DNA of 64,000 nt from Zelopaecilomyces penicillatus (GCA_005765155.1 VCCP01000006.1:3050501-3114500); one strand, 5' to 3'. Shown: positions 1-12,002, numbered from the stretch's first letter. Made by a program: numbers and translations. The notes: generated by a model from the letters alone, not told the origin.

Positions 1-371
1 TAGGCAGACAGATGGTGCAAAGTTGCAAACACCCGAGTCAAAGCGATACAACCCGCTCAATGTATCCAACACCATAGGTGTCTCCATACACTCCGTTTCG
101 CTGCCACGGTAGCCAATTCATTTTATAATAGTTGATGAATTGTTCAGAGAGTATCCGTGAAATGGTGTAAATCTTGCGTTTTAATTCTGTATTAGGTATG
201 AACTAGTAACGTAGTTTCATGGCTACACCTGTTGGTTGTGGTCTTTGGGCGGGGTAGCAGCCTGCTTTACCAGCGTGAATGCTAGCAAACACAGCCTCGC
301 CTCGATGATATTCTTCGTTGACTTGCTTTTTCTTTTTGTCTTGGCTTCTCAGGTACTCATATTTATAAACC
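1..371. other. Upstream region of the hydrolase gene
   Basis: There is no gene here. Presumably it holds the promoter and 5' leader of the alpha/beta hydrolase that starts at 372. I saw no distinctive element. Confidence 0.5.
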
Positions 372-1665
372 ATGGCGACCACCATGTCGCCATCTCTACA
401 GGCAGAGGAGTTTTGGGCTGACTCGCGGTTTCACCAAACCATCACTCTTCCAGCTTGTGACAACCATGGTGAACTTACTGTAAGCTATGCTGATTATGGA
501 GCCCAAGAAAACACGACAAATGCTTCATCTTCATGTACAACCAACGATGGTAGCAATAGAGAAGAGATACCTGTTGTTTTATTCATGCCCGGCATGTACG
601 CCTCCAGATTTCTCGGAGGTGTCATGCACTTCTTTGCGAGAAATCATGGCGTGCGGCTACTATTCTTCGATCGGTAAGTCGCTTTTCTCTGTGCAATCAA
701 ATTTTTACCTCTATAAGTGCATTAATAATGTGTGGTTTATTTAGTTTTGGTTTCGGAAAAACAACCATGGTTCCTGTAGAGAAGCGCGTCAAGACTTGGG
801 CCATGGTTGTGCCCAAATTATTAAATGCACTCGGCATCAAGCATGTAGCTCTCATGTCGCATAGTGCTGGGACCATCTACCTACTGAACCTGTTGTGGCA
901 TTGCCGCCAGATTCTACATCCAGAGCATCCGCAAGTTGTCTTTTTTGGTCAGTAAACACATTCTGTCTTAGCATACTAAGTAGCGCCGACCCATATAACT
1001 AACACTTCCCAGCACCTTGGGTTGACGCTGATCACTCTGACGCTTCATTAATGGTCGTTGTGCGAGCCTTGCCAGTCTTTGCTATCGACTATTGGAACAA
1101 GCTCTCAAGCTTTATAGCGGTTCGCGCACTAGGAGCCATAGACGCCTCGTCTGGCGTTCTCTCTAAATTAAGTAATGGGTTACTTCCAGGCTCACAAGCT
1201 GAACCAGATCATGAAACTCCAGCGATGAGAATGGAGACCGAGTACGGGGTTGCAGTCGACTTGCAGGCCGAGATTAGCAGACTGGGTATGGAAAAAATGT
1301 TTGGGGATGTGTCGGTGGGCGCAAAGAGTGAAGTTGCGTTATGTCTCAAGAGAGGTCTCGTAGGTAGCTGGGACGAGGTCGAGGATATGAGAGCGCTGGT
1401 AAAGAGAATTTGTGAGAGGGAGAAAGAATTGAGCGGTAGAGGAGGGGCCAGGCTTTGCGTCAAAATCTACTTTTCGGAATCGGATATGATGAGTGGCAAA
1501 GCAGGCCAGTGGTACTTTGAGTCTTGTTGGACTGGGCAAGAAGTGGAATTGGATGCGGGCTGTGACGTTGCTATCAAGACTGTTCCTGGGACAGACCATG
1601 ATAGCGTCTCGTTGAAACTGACAGTTCTCAAGGAAGTTTTTGAGATGGTAGGAGAAAGGTGTTGA
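372..1665 (+). CDS. Alpha/beta hydrolase fold protein (three exons)
   Basis: Exons 372-673, 745-947 and 1013-1665 encode 385 residues. The introns (71 and 65 nt) have GTAAGT and GTCAGT donors and AG acceptors; the second has an ACTAAC branch site. Splicing restores two family landmarks: DRFGFGKT across junction 1 (the DRPGFGxS-type motif) and FFGAPW across junction 2. The nucleophile elbow is SHSAG with Ser141. The likely acid is Asp326 (in SESDMM) and the base His364 (in GTDHDS), giving a full Ser-Asp-His triad. No signal peptide is evident, so it is probably intracellular. The family cleaves ester, amide or C-C bonds; the substrate cannot be inferred. A long charged insert (about residues 215-300) separates the elbow half from the acid, as a cap domain would. 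It converges on the papain-fold gene 211 bp away. The gene is intact. Confidence 0.87.
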
Positions 1666-1876
1666 GTCTGCGCGTACTTGTCTTTGAAAAGGTTGTAGGA
1701 GAAGGTAAACACTAGATCCGAAATGGCGTATGTCTTATAAGATCTTAATTATTTAAAAAATCCTTTTTAAAGAATTAACTCTTTAATACTTTTTTTATTA
1801 TCATAAAAACTTTGAACTTTCATATTCAGATATTAATCTTCTTGAGTAGTTTAACCACATCCTGTCTTTACACAAT
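1666..1876. terminator. Shared AT-rich 3' region between convergent genes
   Basis: This 211-bp stretch separates the stops of two convergent genes. It is strongly A/T-rich around 1740-1810, with T-runs and AATTA-type words, as expected for fungal polyadenylation signals on both strands. The exact cleavage sites cannot be read from sequence. Confidence 0.45.
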
Positions 1877-2611
1877 TCACACCTCCTTCACCAGCGCCTC
1901 CACCTTGGCAACATCCTCCTGTTTCAGAGCAGGAGTATTCTGGTCCATAATATCCTGGATGTTGTCGAGGAACTGCAAGTGCTCGACGCCATTGAGCGGC
2001 ACCGCAACCTCGACCTTGCCGTCTTCGGCATCGGCCTCCATGCCAGGGAGGTAGTTGGCCTGGTTGGTGGCATAGCTTGTTGTCACGCGTACTCGGCCAG
2101 CACGGCAGATTTGGTCTAGTAAGGTGACGGTGAAGGTCTGGCAGTTGTTGTTGTAGATGTTGTAGTGCTCGGGCATGAGGTCGATGGCGTAGAAGCCTAT
2201 TCGCATGTGAGTTAATATGTATATGATAGATGAGCGGCCTCCATGTAAGAGATACAACATACCAGCATTCTTGATAGCAACGTCGTTAAAGGACGTCTCC
2301 CCAACTGTGTACAGCGCCCAGCCGTCCAACGCACCAACGGTGTTATTATCGTACCAGTTGAGTGAATCCGTCGCCTGCAGCTCGTGGTAGTAGTTACCCA
2401 CGATGACACACCAATGGCAGAGAGGATTGGGCGCGTTCTTGGTATCGCCCACGTTGATTGAGCCTGTGAATAAGAAGCGCAAGGCGCTGACGGCAGCATC
2501 AACCTTTGCGCCTCCGATGGAGCGGTATCCGATCTTGACGGTGCGCAGAGTGTCGTTGATGTTGGCGACGCCGTCGGGCAAGCGGTTGATGTTGGGATAC
2601 TTGTGAACCAT
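1877..2611 (-). CDS. Papain-fold (NlpC/LRAT/PPPDE-like) protein, two exons
   Basis: The start is ATG at 2611-2609, and a 66-nt intron lies at 2197-2262 (minus-strand donor GTATGT, TTAAC branch, ATAG acceptor). The intron is a multiple of three and has no stop, so an unspliced frame of 244 residues also stays open. Splicing gives 222 residues and joins NAG to FYAID cleanly. A CHW motif puts a His at residue 66, followed by a hydrophobic strand and YYHEL. A second block, IYNNNCQTF, puts a Cys at residue 135. A His before a Cys in an NC-x-x-F context recalls permuted papain-fold enzymes (LRAT, PPPDE/DeSI, NlpC families). Peptidase, deamidase or acyltransferase roles are all possible. The last 40 residues are acidic and look helical. 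No signal peptide is seen. Family assignment is inference from motif layout only. Confidence 0.75.
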   Translation of the reverse strand: MVHKYPNINRLPDGVANINDTLRTVKIGYRSIGGAKVDAAVSALRFLFTGSINVGDTKNAPNPLCHWCVIVGNYYHELQATDSLNWYDNNTVGALDGWALYTVGETSFNDVAIKNAGMLYLLHGGRSSIIYILTHMRIGFYAIDLMPEHYNIYNNNCQTFTVTLLDQICRAGRVRVTTSYATNQANYLPGMEADAEDGKVEVAVPLNGVEHLQFLDNIQDIMDQNTPALKQEDVAKVEALVKEV

Positions 2612-3890
2612 GGTTGTGGATGTTTTTGTTGATGGGTTATGGGTTGGAAGAGAGTTTATGAAGGTGATTATCTGGGACTTTCTAATTGGTTTAGATGATG
2701 GGATTCGGAGTTGGGGGGATATGAGTTGGTAGATGATATAGAAGCCAGAAATGAAGGCCCTCTGCCAGTCTATTTATCCACAAGAGTGTATTGATGATGA
2801 TACCACAGCCGAGAGGCCTCAACGGCCAATATTGAATTTTGAGCTTTCATGGCATCTCGAAACCTACACATAGATTGAAGCACAAACTGCTTGCGTCCAA
2901 TCATTGTCTCCTGGAGACTGGTGTCCCGGAATGAGCAGGGAAGCTGACCTAGTGCGGCAAACCCGTCACAAGCCACCATGCGAGCTTGGCAATACAGCTG
3001 AAGATAGACTTGGGAGGTATCAAGTTTCTATTCTGCTACAAGCCACTAGTAGAAAACTATCACCACAGCGGGCATGGAGCTGAATAGATTGAAAGAAGGA
3101 AAAAAGAGACATGGAAGACGCTGTAATGCATCAGCATACAATAGGTAATGTTTCTTGAGCAAGGCGAACTTGATAGATCTAATGGAACAGACGGCACGTC
3201 GCAAATACTGGTAGTTAGGTAGTTCCTTTAGCTCACTGGCGGCCCGTCCACGGGGCGTGAATTAGTGCCGCCTTGTCAGTTTAGGGGCTAGCTTGAGGGG
3301 GCTTGTTTGTGGTGGGCACCACAGCGCTAAAGATCAGGGGGCGTGGCATCAATAGACCGGGCTGTGCTCACTCATCCAGATCTTGATGTGAAAACCCCAA
3401 ACTGGATGACTATTCGTCCCAAATGCCAATATGTGACGAAACGGTAAGTTTATGGCTGTTACGGAACGGATACGAGCATCACGTATACCTACTATTTGCT
3501 TGTTAGCCTTAGCTAGCGGGTGGTGTGCCCAGGCTGGTGTTAGTTACTGGCTGAACAATAAAACGATATACTGAATGCAGTGTGATACTGATCGATAGTC
3601 CAAGTTGCTGACCGTCGGAAACGAGACACCAATACGTACGTGTATACATAATGCATATTTTCTCAGCCCTTGACAAGATGGTGTACGGCGTAATCCGTAT
3701 ACTCCATCGAGATGTAGGCTATCACATACCGTATTTACATATCATGCAGAAAAACTAAATATTAGTTACAAGGCTTGAAGATCAATCGTTCGCGTAGGCA
3801 GAACATTTTGACAGCACTCATTGCACCTCATCTTTCTTTGCAACATACCAGAAAAGTGCAGTGTAGGTTGATTACTTTGTCGCAACCACA
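2612..3890. other. Intergenic region between divergent genes
   Basis: This 1.28-kb stretch must carry the promoters of the papain-fold gene (-) and the M4 protease gene (+). I found no coding frame with a proper start and length. A few short ATG frames are below 70 codons and have no recognisable feature. Confidence 0.5.
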
Positions 3891-5315
3891 ATGAGTTCTC
3901 TAGAAGAATCGCAAAACCAAGCTCAACACAACGTTGAAGAGCAGCAGCAACCACAGGAACAAGACTGGCAATTGTCTGTTACTCCTTGCTCGTATATCCC
4001 GACACAGATCTTCAGCGGGCTGGCGGCCAGCATAACAGACAATGGCGAGAATCCAAACGCAATGAGGAGTGGTCCAATGGACGCAGTTCCGCCGACCTTT
4101 GAGGTATAAAACGTCTTTGAATTTGGTCTATGACATGGAGGCTCTTTGAACTGACTTGGGTATCATGATTAGATCACCAATAACGACACAAACTTACCAA
4201 ACGACGCTTCATCCAACGAGGCCAATCTCAAATCTAGCACGGCACAGTCTCAACCCTCTACACAAGATCCCACAGCAGTAAAACCCAACCGGCTCATCTA
4301 TGACATGCAATTCACTTCCCGCGAGGACCAACTCCCAGGTTGCATCGCACGATCCGAAGGCGATCCGCCCTGCAACATCAAGGGCACCCCAACCATCGAC
4401 CAATGCTACGACAACTTCGGCACCGCCTTCGACTTCTTCCACCAAGTCTTTGGCCGCAACTCTATCGACGGCCAGGGCTGTCCGCTCATCGGCATCGTCA
4501 ACTTTGGCTTCTTCTACCCCAACGCGACGTGGTCCATCAACCGCGCCAACATGCAGCACGTGCTCGTCTTCGGCAACGGCTGGGACAACGACCCTTGGAA
4601 TCAGGGGGCAGCTACGAATACCTGGGCAGGCATGTTTGGCGGGTTTGTGGGAAGTCTTGAGGTGGTGGTGCATGAGATGATGCATGGGGTTACGCGCTCT
4701 CATGTACAGCTGCTGCCGACGGATGAGCCGGGAGCTCTGGATGAGCATCTGGCAGATGTGTTTGGTGTCATGGCGGAGCAGTGGAGTAAGAAGCAGAGTG
4801 TTGATGAGGCGGACTGGCTTATTGGTGAAGACTGTGTGATTCCGGAGAAGAAGGGCGTTGCTCTACGCTCGTTTATCAGCCCAGGCACCGCCTACGACTT
4901 TAGCAGCAACACCACTCTCAACATTAACAGCAACAACAACAACGGCGATGGCAGCCCAGTCGACGAAAAACTGGACGACTTCAAATTCCGCGGCTTCCTC
5001 AAGGACCCGCAGCGCGCCCACTGGAAAGACAAGTTCCTGCTGAGCGAAGACCGCGGCGGCGTGCACATCAACTCGGGCATCCCCAACAAGGCGTTCCACC
5101 TAGCCGCTACCAAACTAGGCGGGCGATCGTGGGAGACGGCCGGGCAGGTCTGGTACGCGGCGCTAACGAGTGATCAAGTGCCCAAGAACTGCACGTTTCG
5201 CCGATGGGCGATGCACACGGTCGATGCGGCGCGGAGGGATGCGAGGTTTGGGGATGGGGTTGCGGATGTGATTCTGGATGCGTGGAAGCAGGTGGGGTTG
5301 GTGCCGAGGTGGTGA
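3891..5315 (+). CDS. Protealysin-like M4 (thermolysin family) metalloprotease
   Basis: Exons 3891-4103 and 4173-5315 (intron 69 nt, GTATAA donor) encode 451 residues. The zinc site is complete and correctly spaced. HEMMH is at 238-242, and Glu262 lies exactly 20 residues after the second His, inside GALDEHLADVFG; Asp266 is the ExxxD partner. The catalytic His369 lies in GGVHINSGIPNKAF. Upstream, RLIYDMQ followed by LPG is the usual start of the M4 catalytic domain. There is no signal peptide and no long FTP/PepSY propeptide. The first 110 residues are Gln/Glu-rich, with a short segment (SVTPCSYIPTQIFSGLA) that resembles the brief propeptide of protealysin-type members. M4 enzymes are overwhelmingly bacterial, and fungi normally use M36 fungalysins, so ancient bacterial origin followed by intron gain is likely. 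It probably acts inside the cell or leaves by a non-classical route. Confidence 0.92.
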
Positions 5316-5870
5316 TCATGTTTGTATTGTATTGTAAGACGGGGATATCGCAGCGCTTGATGTCATGGAGTTGGTAGTGTAATGCAAGTTATGGAATGGT
5401 TCGAGATAGTGGTTCTGGAGTTGCAGTCTTGGTTACCAATCAATAGCGTCTATCAATGGAGCGTTTTCTCCGACGAGTAATTATTGGCCCGATCCGTTCA
5501 TAATAGGCCAGCGCTGCATTTTACTGGTTACAGAGGTTGCAGTGGTTCCACAGCGCACCGCGGGCCGTTCCGGCTCTCAATGCTAGGCTCTACACCACTA
5601 TATTTATAGTTACACCTACTGTGCTTTCACGGTATTAACTGCTCCCGAGGCTAGTCGCCAACCCTCTACGCTTCTCATCACCACTAGTTCGTGCAAGCTG
5701 TCCCAATATTGATGCAAACCTCCACAACCCCATTATTTGATGGCCAAACACAGCCCATTTCACTTACGCCAGCCCTCTTAGAACCCAATATTAGTGCCGA
5801 AAATGCCGTTTCTAGTTGAGCGATGCTACCCACGACGTACCGTTCCATCCTACAGAGGCTCCTATCAACA

Positions 5871-5904
5871 CCCACCCACCCACCCACCCACCCACCCACC
5901 CACC
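5871..5904. repeat. (CCCA)n microsatellite
   Basis: About 8.5 perfect tandem copies of CCCA lie in intergenic DNA. Confidence 0.95.
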
Positions 5905-6329
5905 AATCCACCTGGCAACTTCAGCCTGGCTTTGAGTGAAACTCTGCCGCGGATCGACCTTGCCAGCCAATCAGATTTCAAGATCTCGGATATTTACAGT
6001 ATTGAACCACTATCACAGTTAGCTATAGGTTGGTGTGGTGGAACGAGTGGCAAACAGAGACTTCGAGAATTGTGACTACGATGTGATGAGGCTGTGGACG
6101 CGTGGATTATCGAATAGTTGCTAAACGCCGAGTGTGATGGCTTTTCAAGAGCTGTGATATACTCGGCCAAGGTTCTGTACGCGACCATCCATCTCTCAGC
6201 TGTTTGGCAATATCCTCGTGGAGAGATCACGGTTTGTTCACCTAGCTTGGCGATGGAGGCCTCGCATGGCTTGCTCACGTCAACAGCAGATCCGAATATT
6301 CTCGGACTACACAACCCATCGCCTTCGTG

Positions 6330-6507
6330 AGCTTTATTTAAGAGGAGAGGGTCACTCTCTTACTTTCAACCCAGCATCAATCCTCTCAAACACAATCTAC
6401 AAATCCCTGAATACATCCCTACCACCACGTTCATATATTCCAACCCCTTGAGTCATTTCATTTACAACTAAACACCTTCTAAACTCAAACACTTCACATC
6501 ACCAATC
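6330..6507 (+). promoter_or_regulatory. Core promoter and CT/CA-rich leader
   Basis: A TATA-like TTTATTTAAG at about 6333 is followed by a long, almost G-free stretch rich in C, T and A (about 6355-6507) that runs up to ATG with context ATCATGG. CT-rich leaders of this sort accompany well-expressed genes in filamentous ascomycetes. The transcription start is not determined. Confidence 0.5.
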
Positions 6508-6963
6508 ATGGCCGACACATCCAACGAGAAAAGCTACCTCACCTGGGAAAAGGTCGAGAGCGGCGAGGGCGCAACCTACGAAGTCGGCCGCACTGAAGCC
6601 GAAGCTGCCGCTAAAGCCAAGGTCGAGGACGGCGCTGGCCACGACAAGCAGCTCTTTGGCTTCTTCGAGGGCAAGAAGAACTTTGACATCAAGGTCCAGT
6701 GGCAGGTGGGCATGGATAAGATGTGCCCGACGTCGCAGGATGTTCTTGACAAGACGGGCATTGCGTCGTTTAACTTTACGACGGGCGCGCTGAGACACAT
6801 TGGATATGAGTACTACCTCGAGATTAACAACACCAAGAACTACGACTACTACTTTTATGATGAGACTGGTGATTATTATCGTCTGAATTGCTTTCTTACG
6901 GGGAACCATTCAGTGCGGTTTAATTCGGATAAACCGACGATTGTGCGCATCACTGGCAGCTAG
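6508..6963 (+). CDS. Conserved-looking hypothetical protein, 151 residues
   Basis: A single-exon frame from ATG at 6508 to TAG encodes 151 residues. I do not recognise the family. Visible features are a charged, Ala/Glu-rich stretch (about 25-45), then alternating hydrophobic and polar segments rich in Tyr, Phe and Asn (about 50-150) that suggest beta strands (FDIKVQWQV, YEYYLEINN, YDYYFYDE, HSVRFNS, TIVRITG). There are two cysteines (in KMCPTS and LNCFLT). No signal peptide or membrane segment is present, so it is probably cytosolic. Codon use is C-ending and like that of the neighbouring M4 gene, and the leader suggests good expression. It is the next gene downstream of the protease on the same strand, 1.19 kb away. 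A partner role for the protease is possible but has no direct support. Confidence 0.82.
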   Translation: MADTSNEKSYLTWEKVESGEGATYEVGRTEAEAAAKAKVEDGAGHDKQLFGFFEGKKNFDIKVQWQVGMDKMCPTSQDVLDKTGIASFNFTTGALRHIGYEYYLEINNTKNYDYYFYDETGDYYRLNCFLTGNHSVRFNSDKPTIVRITGS

Positions 6964-8091
6964 ATAAAGGAGGTCATGTTTATGTTTGTCTTTGTCATCT
7001 GCAAAGGTGCAATGACAATGATGGTGCTGTTTAATATCAGTTGACCTTTTTCTGGCGGGCTGGGTGTTTGTTTATAACATTGGACACGATTGAGATATGG
7101 GCGCGTCTGTGGTTTATATGTTGGCTTGGCTTTGTGATTTCGCTTACATATCTTGCAAATTGACTCTTTATCCTTGAATCTACCACCCTCAACATAGTTT
7201 GTCTTCTGATACGCCATTGTCCAGGATGAATTAGCAAAATTGATCCATGTTCCCCAAAAGTGCTACTTGATTACCAGCTGGCAACTCGGCGTCAATTCTA
7301 CAGGTTCAAGAAAGGCGTTCCGCCTACATGTAGCTAGATCTCAAAGAGAGCTGATGATTACCGCATTTGGACAAACACTATATCCTGAACTATACATATG
7401 TATCTACATGCGGATAGATTATTTCGTTGGCGGTGGCGCGTGAGGCTGGAAGTAAATACCCTTTTGCTAGTGCACACCGGTGAGCCAGAGGGGCTGTTCC
7501 TCAGCCAGCCTTATCCTTGCGTGTCATTGTGATGTCGATACTCTATCACGTACCAGGTTGCAAGCAAAGCCCTTGCCGCTTGAAACGGCAACTTATGCCA
7601 CTGGGTTTCCAATATCGGGCGTTGAAATATTGGCGTTTTGGCGTCCGGACCACACCATGTGTTTTTGTCTGCAAGCCAGACGATGAAGCCGTCGTCAACA
7701 ACCCTTCAACAAACGCCTCGAAGGAGGCTGACAGCCCGTGAAGGCTATATCCGAGGAGGGGAAGCAACCGAGATTCATTTAATTGAACCCATCAATCAAA
7801 AACGGTCCTGCATGAATCCAGTAATTACCTAGCGCTTCCGTTTCCGTTACACCCAACAAACCATTTTCCCTGTCACAACCCGGTCCCATGTCCCGGCGGT
7901 CTCCCCCCCTCACACTCACTGAAGCAGCGGAGTCCCGGCCGGCTGAAATAATTCCGCCGCATGGGGCGCGGGAAAAAAACCGATCGCCGACCTAAGATAT
8001 CAGTAAGCAAGTGTTGAGGTGGCCGAAAGGATCGGTTAGATCTTCTAGGTAACGCGCCATGCGAGCTTTGATGCAGTTAGTTGTGCGTTTT

Positions 8092-8110
8092 GTCGTACGT
8101 ACAGTACGAC
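8092..8110. repeat. Short perfect hairpin
   Basis: Seven-base arms GTCGTAC and GTACGAC flank a five-base loop (GTACA). Its significance is unknown. Confidence 0.6.
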
Positions 8111-8435
8111 TGTGTGGTCGCGTGGTCTCCCTGTCTTTGATGTTTTGGTGTAAGTTGACCGGCTATATCCTTGTTTGGGCTGGGTGGGATGATGTAGTAG
8201 AGGAATGAGACAAGATGTTGCATTGAAGTGAGATTGCTGACAGAAAGCAATACATTGTTCTTCTGCTGTGTGATCTAATGCACTGCGCGGTAAGTTAGGA
8301 AGTAGGCGACATGTGTTGTTTCACGTCTCCTATTCTAATACATGCATGCATGCAGCGCTGTTTGCGAGAATTTCAGATCCGCAAGAAGCAAAAATACCAG
8401 AAAAACAACAAAAAGAAACATCATCTGAACTCTTT

Positions 8436-8446
8436 CCCCCCCCCCC
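8436..8446. repeat. C11 homopolymer
   Basis: Eleven consecutive C, followed by further C/T-rich sequence to about 8460. Confidence 0.95.
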
Positions 8447-9521
8447 TCCCTCTTCCCCACCGCGATCAAACTGTCAGACATTTTACTCAGACAAGCATGA
8501 CTTTTATTTTGTCCTATTTGTAAAGCCGTTGTTCTTACTATAGTTGTTTTTCTTCTTCCCATCTTTTCTCAAAGGACAAAATTCCCTATCAGAAATGAAA
8601 GCATCCTACATTCACCGTCTCGTAGAGAAAACACCCCTCATTTTGTGGAAAAAAGACCGCGCTGTCTCAAAAGTGGGCTGAGGTTGGATAATTAGTCTTG
8701 TTCTTCTTCTGTGATGAATGTGTGGGTGCGTATGTGGCTCAATCTTGTGAATCAGTTGGATCGATAGTCACCGTACACAACTGGGGCAGGGTTTCAATAA
8801 CGTCTCTACGTTGAAAGCTCTGTTTTCGTACTGCGACCCTCTTATATCGTACGATGGAATGCGTCTGGAATGATACGATTTACATTTACGGAACGGGGGA
8901 CGCTAAAACACACAAATGTTGTGGCGGCGGCGAGAGTAAAGTCGATAGTTCAGCAGATCCGCACAATCATAATCACCGTTGTACGAGAGAAAATGTGCCA
9001 TATCATATGTGACTTCGCGGGAGGCTTTGGGGGGGGCTTCCGCCATGAAGAATATTCTGCAACCTGAACGGCTCATACGTAGTTGTAACGTATAATTATT
9101 TGGAGCTGGCCATTCCAGTCCAAGCCATGAAGGCAACGTCACAGTCCGGAGTCCTTTTCATAATAGCCACCTTGGGCAAATGTAAACTTCCAATCCTGGA
9201 GACTAGTATCTCGGCAAACTGTCCCGGGTAGGCTTTTCGCCTCGAGGTTTGAACATGTTCCTGCAAGACCACGGTTGCGTTGCGTTGTCCGACTTTGTTG
9301 ATTATTACACGTCACTCAATTAGCACATCAACCATCATTGTTTTCACCCTTGCATATCGTAGCTTGAAGTCAACGTTGACCGTTTTCTCTTGTCGCCTGT
9401 TCACCGATAACAATGGCCCCCAATATGCGACCTGCGACGATCTTTCAAGGTTCCCACCAGTCTGAGCATGTACTACAGTTAGTAGAGACATAACGCTCGC
9501 ACATACAAATACGTTCACGTA

Positions 9522-9565
9522 GGTACGTACGTATGCATGTATCATACCATATGCATGCATGTACC
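9522..9565. repeat. Alternating purine-pyrimidine tract
   Basis: A run dominated by TACG, TGCA and ATGC steps, bounded by GGTAC and GTACC. It could adopt cruciform or Z-like structure. It looks like degenerate simple sequence. Confidence 0.5.
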
Positions 9566-11984
9566 ATCTCAGGTGCAGCTGAACTCGAGTGTTGTTTTGG
9601 TGGCAAACGTTCAGCTGGGCTGCGGGCAAGTGCCTCCTCTTCTCTCTTTGCGCCGTTGGCAAAGATCGCAGCTACCCAATAAACGTCCTGTGAGCAATAA
9701 AAGAAATAAAAATGCAGACGGTGAATCAATAGAGCTAGTAAAGCGCACGACCAGTTACGAAAATACAAAATCCTACCCTGTGAGTGTGGCCCAGCCCGGC
9801 GTATCGGGTCTTGGGACGGTCATGCAAGGGCTACTTGTTGCCTCAATGGGCTGAGAACAGCTTCAGTATTAGTGGGGGTAATGAGATGAGTACGACGCTG
9901 TGGGTTGTACTGCGTATTACTGCGAACTTCAGAAACACATGGACATCCGGTGTTTGGCTTGTGTGTGTTGAGATGCTCGATCCAACCGGGAGACGAAGCC
10001 AGCCAAGCCGACGGGAATTGGAGACACCAAGCACGCGGTCGGACTTCCATGGCCGGCCCGTCTGCCGTGGCCACGGGCCATTCCATGACCTCACGCTGTG
10101 CCAAACTGCCGACAAACATGGCCATTGTCTCGCCACGACCCGATCTTCTCACAGACAGCAACACGCGCAAATCGCGTGGCTGCTGTGCTGCTTTGCAGCA
10201 GATCACAATCGCCCCGCCACTCACGACATCCAGTCCTGGGTTGTGTGTAACTCGGACCACCCTCCCCCCCTGACCCTGATCGGCACGAATAAACTCAGTC
10301 AACGAAATCTGGCAGATTAGGGTTTGTTTTCTACGGGTCATCTATATTTCTTCTATGAACACATAAACAGTTTCATATTCCGCCGAGATCATTCCCGAGA
10401 GAAACAATAAAAAACAGTGAAGGGACAGAAGATGGCGGCGGGGCAGCTCTGGAAAATCCCTACGGAGACAGCAGGATCCGAAGCCATGGCGTATTTCGGC
10501 ATGGCTTATGAGAAAGGGGTGCCCCCCCATGGCAAAGGCAAAGGCAAATAATTGTCCGTGTACCTGAATGTCTGTGTGTTTGGTGTGCTTTTACACCGTA
10601 GACGGGCTTAAGATGGGACAAGAACGAAATACGAGTGCAAAAGCGCATTCGTTTTTGGTAACTTACAACTTAACTGCAGAAAAGGGCAAGTAGTTTATTA
10701 AGCGACCCACAGACAAAGCCCTTGGAGAGTCCGAAGACGGCTGCTCACGGTGGCTATAACAGTGAATTGTGTTTAAATGAATTGATGATTTTTACGAGAC
10801 GTTAGTTAGTAAAGTGAAATGAAGTGACAATGTTGCCCATGTAAGGCAGATGGGAGAAAAAAAGGTGCGTCAAAAAGGGTTCCTGGGAGAGGAGGCTGGG
10901 ATATGCCGACCGACGGGATAATTAATTAGTATAAAAGAGAAACAAGCCCAGCAAGAACGAATGAATCATGGGAAAGAAGCAAGTAATAAAAGAAAATGAG
11001 AAGAGACTGATCGGACAAGGCGAGTTGGGCTGACAATGGTAAGCAAAAGCAAGAAATAAGAGCCACATGAAAAAGCTGAAAAAGCAAAAATACAGAGGCC
11101 AAGGGCACTCACTAAACAAAAACCAGTAAAGTGATGATGTTCTTTTGGTTTGTTGGATACGCAAACGTGGCTGTTCGTGGCATTTGCTCCGATCGAACGG
11201 CATACCCTACACTCTCTCCCCCCTGTTACCCCAAAAGAAAAAAAAAATTACCCAAACAGCAGTGAAAAGTCCACCCCCGGATTGTGATTGATCTCATCGA
11301 CAGCCACCCCAAAGTCTTTTCTTCTTCTCTGATTGTTTTCTATAATTTGTTTGTATATATTGTTCATACATTGTGGCTTTTCCTTTTTTTTCAAGTAACT
11401 CAAAAAATTACGTATGAGAATGAAATGTGACTCAAATGTCAAGATGATAAGCCCAATGTGATCTACAGGGCGCACATTTGCCCGAATTTGTTAGTAGGGA
11501 TGAACGGAGATTAATTGGGCAAAAAACACCTGTGCGTGATTTTAGTTTGAAAGCCTGAGGAAGATGGGGGTGCGTTTACGGTATTAATAAGGGTCGTGTA
11601 AGTGAAGAGTAATCATGTATTAAAGCATGCGGAACGCTTCTCATTGTGGTGATTTAAGGTATTTTACGAAAATAGACTAGTGGAGGTATAACAGGTAAGT
11701 CTTGACGATGGAGGCCATGGTCTGATGAACCCGAATAGGATGAATTGGGAAATGCTGGAGCACAAAGAGGGATCCTGGGATGCTGCATCTCCCCCATCGC
11801 GGCGCGCTTATGGACGTGTACCTGAACGCACTGACACTCATACCTTTGCAAGTCATCATCCCGCCCTCCAACTATACTCTTATCGGATGCCACATTTGCC
11901 ACAACTGCATCTGCAAACCGGCTAGGTCAGTCCACTTGGTCTGGATCTTCATGACATTCATACATACAACTACTGTAGTTTTCT

Positions 11985-12002
11985 CACACACACACACACA
12001 CA
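11985..12002. repeat. (CA)9 microsatellite
   Basis: Nine perfect CA units in noncoding DNA. Confidence 0.95.

Larger units (their letters stand above)
5316..6507. other. Intergenic region, M4 protease to 151-residue gene
   Basis: About 1.2 kb without a convincing gene. It contains a CCCA microsatellite (5871-5904) and, at its right end, the promoter and leader of the gene at 6508. Confidence 0.5.

Noticed and set aside
9784..10341. Overlapping frames of 170-180 codons on both strands
   Set aside because: The plus frame lacks an ATG start and the two strands mirror each other. Composition is not protein-like and no motif is present.
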